Source of the DNA: Vitellaria paradoxa
Lineage: Eukaryota; Streptophyta; Magnoliopsida; Ericales; Sapotaceae
DNA length: 64,000 nt
Assembly (NCBI GenBank): GCA_019916065.1
Contig: JAINTL010000057.1
Span: forward strand, 1-64,000
Direction: 5' to 3'
Shown here: one piece after another, positions 57,274 to 64,000 of the stretch
Position numbering within the stretch: position 1 is the stretch's first letter
How the letters are laid out: the number at the start of each line of letters is the position of its first letter
Notes under the pieces: generated by a model
Databases searched by the model: none
The model's input: only the letters and a program-made list of their open reading frames with translations
What the model was told of the DNA's origin: nothing
Program-made: the position numbers and the translations under genes

Positions 57274-57497
57274 TTAGTGTGTTATTTATTGTTATTTTTA
57301 TTTCATTTTCTGAAAACCCTAGAAATTCAATATTCATCAAACCCTAGAATAGTGAACTTTGAATTGATAATTTCTATTGCAACCTAGAAGCTAAACGTAG
57401 GTTCCTTATGGATTCGACTCAGTCTCACCGAGTTAAAACTACACCGCACACCCTTGCATTTAGGGGTTAGTTTAGATGCACTATTTAGAAGCGGTCA

Positions 57498-59746
57498 ACC
57501 TCGTCCTTGTCAACCCATGTTTTTTTGCCTACCACATGAATTCTTTATGAATAATGTGTGTGATTCTGATTCCAGTTCTAATGAAGAAACCCTTGAAGAA
57601 TATGACATGGAGTATTGGGAAGACATTTCTGGGATTAAGTCTGACGAAGAGAAAAATGCTAACCTCCATTCTACTCTTGCCTTATACATTGATTTTTGCT
57701 TTAATATGGCATATTGTCTTCACAAAGTATTATATAACTACTCCTTCACTTTACTTATAAATTGCTCTTCACAGTAATATTTTTTTGGTAAGTTTTATAT
57801 TAAGTTAGGGGGGAGGGTAGCCTATTTTGATGTGTATATATGCTTAGTTCACATTCCTATTTTGTCAAGTTCTATATTTTTCCTTTATCATGCTCCCATA
57901 CACACTACAGACCCACGAATTCATGTTTAAACACATTGCAGACAATGTGCATATTAAGTTAGGGGGTGAGCTCATGGCAGCATGAATATGAACAAAAAAT
58001 GGAAAACATTTTCAAAGGTAAAGCCAATTTTGAACTTAGAACTTGACCAAGGATAAAGTGAATGTACGAGCATGTTGTTAAATTAGTCTTAGTTGATATT
58101 AACTGATACATAGATGAATGGTTCAGTTTCAGTTCTAGATAAGTGATAAAATTCAGAATAAAATAAATCTTTAAAAGCACATTAAGAACTTAGCATTTAA
58201 CATTTCTAAAATGAAAATGTGTTAAAAAAAATAGAACTCATAAGAATAAGCTGTTTAAGTATAGTAAAAGGTAGAGATTCATAAACCCTATATTCAATGA
58301 GCTTTAGAATCTTATCTTTTTTTATATAAGGGATTATATAAAATCTTTATTTTTCTTCTATCTCATTTTTTTAGCTTCATAAATATTAAATTGCTTTGGT
58401 ATTACATGTACAAAGTATTTTACTTAAAACACATAGTCAATTTAATGTCTCTGAAAGATGCCTGTAGTCTTTAGAATGATGTTAGGCCATCTTTAAAATT
58501 TTTGAAACCTGTACATTTCCTTTCATTACATTGCCTTAAGAGCCAACTTGAAGCTGATAAATAATAAATAAAATTTTCTTTTGGTTAGCCATAATAAATG
58601 TAACCCTTAACCTTAGTTATTTAGGTAAGTCAACCCTTGCATGTCATGGGATATTGGTGCAATCTATTTAAGCAAGGAAGATAAGGGAATAAGGAAGAAA
58701 TATGGAGTGGCTAAGAAAGAAAAAAAGCATAAATGGGACTTATACACTTTGAAAACTTTTGTATGTCCCTTGAAAGAAAAAATGATGATGAGAGAAAGTT
58801 TGTGGGACAAAATAATTCAGAAAGTCACTATTATTAGTCCCATGAAAACAATTGAGAAGCTATAATCAATAAAGCTTCAAGTCTAATTACCAAAAAAATA
58901 AATAAATAAATAAAGCTTCAAGTTTGATCCTAAAGTTGGCATGTAAGGAGATAGAAAAGGAAAAGTTTTGGGGAGAGAGCGTAAGAAAAAGGTGATAAAT
59001 TAATGCACTTCATACTCAACTCCCATGACATTGCATTTTGAATCCCATATCTTTCATTTGTAAACCCAACACCCCATGGCCAAGCTATAACATTTAAAAG
59101 AGCTAATAGACTTTAGACGAAGGGCATCTGTAAGAACATTAAAGAGACTTGTGTGTATGTTGAGTAAAATATCTTTGATAAAAGCATAAATACATCTTCC
59201 TATAAAGTTGCACTCAAGTATGTTAAATTCTTTCATTCACGTCTTAAATAGGTTCTGTGCATATTTTTTTTGCATTTTGTTGGAGTTATGAGTGAAGTAT
59301 ATTCTAGAGCAAAATTATTGATTGAGTGAACAACCTAAGTGAGGGAATCGAAATTGCAGTTTTAAACCATGTTTGACAACTTGTTTACATGAGTAATATT
59401 ATATGATACATTTGAAATGAGGCAATTGGAAATGATTAAGTATACCAGTGTGAAAAAGAGCTTATTTGATTTTTGAATTATACAACTTGTTTGTTACTAG
59501 GACTAAACCAAGAACCTTTGACCAATTAATAACTAATTTAAGAATTTTGTGGGTAGATTCACTACAAACGCTCACAAGACTTTACTCGTCCACTAGGGGA
59601 AACCTAGAGGTTTAAAAAACTTGTTGCACGTAGCTAAGTATAGCCATGTTTCCAATGAAAAGAGAATATAGGGCTTTAGTTTTCTTTTTAGTTTTTTTTT
59701 TTTTAATTTCATTGCTAAGGACTGGCAATAAGTAAGTTGGGGGGTG
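57498..59746 (+). other. Deleted interior and 3' region of an Athila-like element
   Basis: An open stretch at 57454-57777 begins inside the LTR end. Its part from 57548 is acidic and serine-rich (NVCDSDSSSNEETLEEYD, then WEDISGIKSDEEKNAN) and not recognised. From 57790 on there is trailer sequence with three polypurine-like runs after TAAGTT: AGGGGGGAGGG (about 57806), AGGGGGTGAG (about 57959) and GGGGGGTG (59738-59745), only the last touching the LTR. CATTGCAGACAATGTGC (about 57935) is the mark that precedes such tracts in Athila trailers. No pol or gag is left. Confidence 0.55.
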
Positions 59747-61179
59747 TGATTACACTTGAAAAGTGTAATCGTTAGCTTGATTTCCTATTGTTATTAATTA
59801 GAGTTAGGCATTATTTCATACATTTTAATATAATTTTATATCTCTTACATGATGTTGTTCTTTGATGCAGCAATGCCAAAAATAATCATCAAGGACTTGG
59901 AGGAGCTGAACGAGAATACAAAAGAAGTAGAAAGAGAAGGACCATGTGGCGTCTTGACGGTGTCATTATGGTATGGACAATGAGTCCAAAAGTTCCGAAC
60001 TTCGAAGAAAAATCTTCACTACCCTTTGGTGTCTCGATGGCGTTAGGATGTGGCATCCACGAGTTTTTAGATTTTAGAGTTTCTTTTATTGTCTATAAAT
60101 ATAGACCTTGAATCAGATTTTAGGGGAGCCGTATATACGTTCTAGGTTTATTTTCTAAGGGTTTTCTTTTAGTTTTAAAGAGTTTTTCATTATGATTGAT
60201 TGAAGATTTGGCTTCAAGCTTTGAGTACACAGCAGAATTTTTAATACAAGTGCAGAATTTCTTCCCAGTGGAGTTTGTTTCTTCTCTTTCTTTCATTTTC
60301 TATGTTGTTTATTTCTTTGACATGCTAGTGTAGATTCGTTCTTGATTTAACCTATCAATGATAGGTGAATCCTTATTTGAGTGTTGGATGTGATTAGACC
60401 CAAGCATGCAACGTAAAAGTTGCATGTTAGGGTTCTTGTTTTCTAAATCTACTTTCTCATAGTTTCAAAACTTTCAAAACTTATGTAGTTGATTATATTT
60501 CATTGAAGTCACTGATAACTACGCAAGATAATATCTTTCTCCATATTTTAAAAATAGCAGAGATAGGTTTAGATTTATTTTTTGGTTTTCCTCTTCTTTT
60601 GATTTTCAAAAGCTTTCAAAAACTTCCAACACCGATCATATTTCATTGAAATCACTGATGATGTTACTTGATTAAAACTTTCTTTATATTTTGAAATCAA
60701 AGAAAAGAAATCTGGACCAAAGAATATTTTCAAGATGAAATCTTTCCGATTTTATTTATCCTAAATGTGATTTTAAAACTATGCTTTGGAATTAATAATT
60801 TAACAATGAAATCCTTCCAGTTTACATTTCCTAAACGTGAGCTGCAAACTGAGATAATAATCATATCGTAACAAGAGAATAAGGTATTCACCTGGATTTG
60901 TCAGTTGAATCAAGTTCTTTACTTAAATTTTTCAAAACCTTAGTTTTATTCTTTGCATTATTTTAGCTTAATTTACTTTGAATTTTTTTAATTGTTTTTA
61001 ATTAATTTGGAATTGTTTTAGTCATTTCTTTTCTAGCTTAGTTTAATTGCTTGCACTTTAATTTATCGTTGTATAGTTCATAGTTCCATGTAGATACAAT
61101 CCTAATCTCACCAGGTAAAACTATATTGCACACCGTTATACTTAGAGGTTGTTTTTACTTCACATTTGTGAGACAGTCA
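59747..61179 (+). repeat. 3' LTR of the deleted Athila-like element
   Basis: 1433 bp starting TGATTACACTTGAAAAG right after a polypurine run and ending CAGTCA at 61179. A TATA-like TCTATAAATATAG lies near 60093. It contains the phrase GTGTCTCGATGGCGTTAGGATG, like the post-integrase region at 36847 and 47830. End and layout match the LTR at 62165-63622. Confidence 0.75.
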
Positions 61180-62164
61180 CTAAACAAACTTCACACCTAA
61201 GTATATAATCTCCTCCCATGACAGTAAACAAAACACAAGGAAAGCACACTCTCGAACAAGTTTCCTATCACAGCTTGAACAAGACTTATTCATCACTCTC
61301 TCACTTAAGGGCACATTTGACCAACCCAAAAAGGACAACACATAAGAACAAATGTTCTAACTCATTCAATCTAACATAACAATGCTCCAAGAATTTTGAA
61401 AAAAAATTTGACAATTTTAGCATAATATCTCACCATGCGACCATCCCCCAACCTAGACGGAACATTGGCCCCAATGTGAGAACCATGAATGATGAATGGG
61501 CCATTGTGTGCAAAAATTAGCATATAAGAATGACCATGATAAGATGAAAAGAAAGCACAGTATCCAAGCATGTACCTAAAAAGAAAACCCCACAAGCAAT
61601 AAAGATAACCCTCAACCTAGTTTCTATAACACTCCAACAACAATTAACAATGTACACCAAAGTATGATCCTCAAAATGTAGAAACAAGAGATGAAAAGAG
61701 TGGATATTACCCCGAAGCTGCATTATTAACTAAACAAAGCCTATAAAGCAAAACATGAGATAAAAAGGAAAAGGAAAAAGAAAAGGAAAGAAAAATAAAG
61801 AAAGAAAAGAAAGTTAGTAAAGGAAAATAAAGAAAAAAAAATAGGAAATAAAATAAAGGAACATAACTATACACAAGAGGAAAGAAAAGCAAAAATTGAT
61901 GTTATATTTCATTAATAACCAAAAGGCTAAGTACATAAGGTTAATACAATCTAAATCGCTTAGCTAAAGCCAAAATAACATCACAAAAGAAAAGTAGTTT
62001 TAGGTCTATAATACATATCATGATCAAAACCTAAACCTAAGCTAACATAAAAAGGTGCCCCAAGGCTACAATAGGTGCCTAGGCATCAGCCAGAGGGTCT
62101 GGATCCTCAGTAGGTGGTGGTTGAACTACAAGAAGAAGGATGGATTCTAGAAGTCAATGCTGCT
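61180..62164 (-). other. 3' end of a minus-strand Athila-like element
   Basis: On the minus strand, an open-frame tail QPPPTEDPDPLADA ends in a stop near 62093. It is followed by a trailer with a long A/G-poor run (61740-61880) and the CATTGGGGCCAATGTT - TAGGTTGGGGGA mark (about 61478-61442). No LTR follows on the left, so it is cut there; on the right the plus-strand LTR at 62165 interrupts. Confidence 0.5.
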
Positions 62165-63622
62165 TAATTACGCTTGAAAAAAGTAATCATATAACCTAAA
62201 CTCGTTGTTAATTATAGTAATTTTCGTAGCATTTTCTATGTTTTTAGTTAAATTTCACTTTCTTCTTGTAAATTATTCTTAAATGCAGGAATCAATAAGC
62301 ATAAAGCATAAAAAGCTATTGAATTAGAGCAAATATGGAAAAGAAAAGGCAGCAACCATGAAACAAATTGAAGAAAAGACCAGAGGAACACGAAATTTAG
62401 CTTTACTGTCCAGACGTTGTTTTCCAGTAGCATTTTAGTTTTCACACTTAGAAAATTTTGGATTTTAAATTTTGGATTTTTAAGGATTTGATTTTTGTTC
62501 TTGCTGTCTAGATGCCATATTGTGCTCTGAATGCGGCTGTCCAAAATGGGTCCATAATTTTTATTTCAGGTTTTGGGGTTTACTGTCCATATATACATCT
62601 CTCTGCACAGACTTTGGAGAGCTTTTTCATATTCATTCTTTCATAACTTTAGTTTTTAGCTTTTTCAATATCATTTTAATGTTTTTATACTTTGGATCAA
62701 AGGACTATTCATCAGATGCTTTAAAGAATTGAATAAAGTTCTAGTTTCCATCAATGCAATTTGTTTCTCTTTCCTTGTTCTCTTTTATTTACTATTCTTG
62801 CTTGTTTATAATGATAGTAGGCCAGATTCTTCTTCTTAATTCAACCTATCAATGACGAGCAGATATTTATTTGATGATTGAATGCCATGCAAACCTTACA
62901 TGCAAGGTTAAACTTGCAAGTTAGGGTTTCTATTTTCTGAATCTATTATTTTTTTTCAAAAACTTTCGAAAACTTATAATATCAATCATATTTTCTTGAA
63001 ATATCTAATACTATTATATGATTAAAACGTCCATATATTTTTGAAATCAAATGAAATAGATTTGGACCAAAGATAAATTAATAGAATATATTTCCAGTTT
63101 TCCTTTCCTAAACGTGAATTCAAAACTATGCTTTGGAAAAATCACCTTAATAATAACATCTTCCGATTTACGATTCTTGAATGTGAATCTTAAACTAAGA
63201 TAAAAACAGCATTCAATTTGATAATAAATAATCTACCCAAATTTGTAGGTTGAATTAAGATACTTAAATTGTTATTCGCTAAGTTTTATTCATATTAATT
63301 ACTTTAATTTAATTTTCTTTCTTTACCAAGTTTACTTAGAAGTCATTTAGAATATTTATTTTAAGTTTAGTAATTAAAGTGCTTTATTTAATTATTATTT
63401 AATAATTACTGAAATCAATCATCAAAAACCCTATTCTTATACTCAATTTACTTTTTTTAACTCAGAAACATAGAATTGGTTAACTTAGAAAAACCTAGAA
63501 TTTAGAAACCGTAGGCTTCAATCTAGTTCCTTGTGAATATAATCCTGGTCTTACTAGGTAAAATTACACCGCACACTTTTGCACTTGGGAGGTATTTTAA
63601 TTGTAATTATTTTAAGTGGTCA
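62165..63622 (+). repeat. 5' LTR of an Athila-like element running off the window
   Basis: 1458 bp. It starts TAATTACGCTTG (TG mutated to TA) and ends GTGGTCA at 63622. ATATATACATC near 62590 is the likely TATA region. It is related along its length to 5497-7060. Confidence 0.8.
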
Positions 63623-63628
63623 AGTTTT

Positions 63629-63646
63629 TGGCGCCATTGCCAAGGA
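63629..63646 (+). other. Primer binding site, tRNA-Asp type
   Basis: TGGCGCCATTGCCAAGGA, close to TGGCGCCGTTGCCGGGGA, which pairs with the 3' end of plant tRNA-Asp and is the usual Athila primer site. Six bases inside the LTR end. Confidence 0.8.
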
Positions 63647-63699
63647 ACTTAGTTTTGATTCATTAGGATAACTCTAGATTACTTTTCCACTATTTTAAA

Positions 63700-64000
63700 A
63701 TGAAATTCATGAACATGGAGTATTTTCCTTATAATTCTAGTTCACCAGACAACATTTACCAACTCATTGGTTATTTAGGTAGCATTTATAGAATTGATTT
63801 TTGCCTAAAAACCTTTTTCATGCTACCTAAATTTCATGGGCTTGAAGATAAGGACCCTAGGATCCATTTAGAAAAATTTGAGTTAATTTGTTTCTATTAC
63901 ACGAATGGTTGCATGGATGACACTTTTAAGTATAACTTTCTTCCATTATCATTATGTAGAGTGGCCGATAATTGGTTACTTGCTTTATTAATATTTGGGA
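63700..64000 (+). CDS. Athila-like gag, 5' part, open to the window end
   Basis: Open from ATG 63700 for 100 codons, running off the window. MKFMNMEYFPYN is followed by the gag core: MLPKFHGLEDKDPRIHLEKF, then CMDDTFKYNFLPLSLCRVAD and NWLLALLIFG. This fits the retrotransposon gag domain (PF03732 type): the FHGL-EDP-HLEKF motif and the F-LSL-A-WL motif. It is the only retroelement coding piece here that reaches the window edge without a stop, so the rest of the element may be better preserved outside. The start codon lies 53 bases after the primer site; Met63700 is chosen as the first in frame after the primer site. Confidence 0.82.
   Translation, partial: MKFMNMEYFPYNSSSPDNIYQLIGYLGSIYRIDFCLKTFFMLPKFHGLEDKDPRIHLEKFELICFYYTNGCMDDTFKYNFLPLSLCRVADNWLLALLIFG

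Larger units (their letters stand above)
54950..57497 (+). repeat. Left LTR remnant of an Athila-like element (interrupted)
   Basis: Sequence 55090-55680 and 57279-57497 follow the second half of the LTR at 59747-61179 (CTTCTTTCTTGATTTAACGG with ATCAATGA, then CACCGCACACCCTTGC and GCGGTCA at 57497). The middle is split by the solo LTR 55742-57273. The LTR start is gone, replaced by the mitochondrial-type block. A primer site is expected after 57497, but CCTCGTCCTTGTC stands there instead. Confidence 0.65.

Overview
This window reads as nuclear DNA of a flowering plant, most likely a eudicot. It is AT-rich, gene-poor and full of nested LTR retrotransposons, with plant tRNA primer sites, plant retrotransposon lineages, an endogenous caulimovirid fragment and a block of plant-mitochondrial type. 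I cannot name the species. Only one gene looks intact: an intronless carboxylesterase (CXE family) at 11799-12767. About 4.3 kb downstream lies a frameshifted relative (17061-18000), so this is a small CXE cluster with one decayed member.

Layout, left to right. 1-4209: a gag-only copia-type element on the minus strand, whose left LTR lies just outside the window. 4652-7060: an Athila-like gypsy remnant (minus). 7406-10981: primer site and long LTR of an Ogre/Tat-like element (minus), carrying a run of tiny perfect hairpins. 11.6-18.0 kb: the CXE gene, a 3' fragment of a copia element (14177-15500), a broken unidentified coding stretch and the CXE pseudogene. 18390-18662: a 225-bp insert between 24-bp direct repeats. 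19155-24396: a second copy of the gag-only family. 24397-29909: decayed caulimovirid sequence, partly inverted, split by two solo gypsy LTRs. 29910-34200: the 3' end of a minus-strand Athila/Tat-like element holding a solo Tekay-type LTR.

34230-49110: a plus-strand Athila-like element (reverse transcriptase, RNase H, integrase, then an env-like region) split by a complete but decayed minus-strand chromovirus (36906-47823: two LTRs, primer site, gag, protease, RT, RNase H, integrase, chromodomain). About 49110-54900 is GC-richer and mitochondrial in character. It holds the start of atp1 in a chimeric reading frame and an unidentified reading frame before it, but also a LINE zinc-finger tail joined to a gypsy gag piece. 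54950-61179: a deleted Athila-like element with both LTR remnants, the left one hit by another solo LTR. 61180-62164: a minus-strand Athila-type 3' end. 62165 to the window end: 5' LTR, tRNA-Asp type primer site and the open start of a gag gene.

The retroelements form a layered record of insertion, LTR-LTR recombination and deletion. The more unusual signals are the mini-hairpin array in the Ogre-like LTR, palindromic LTR ends that change in a base-pair-preserving way between families, GC-rich GGGCGCCC clusters shared by LTRs of two different gypsy lineages, and the composition of the mitochondrial-type block. All boundaries were read by eye; no alignment or database search was run.
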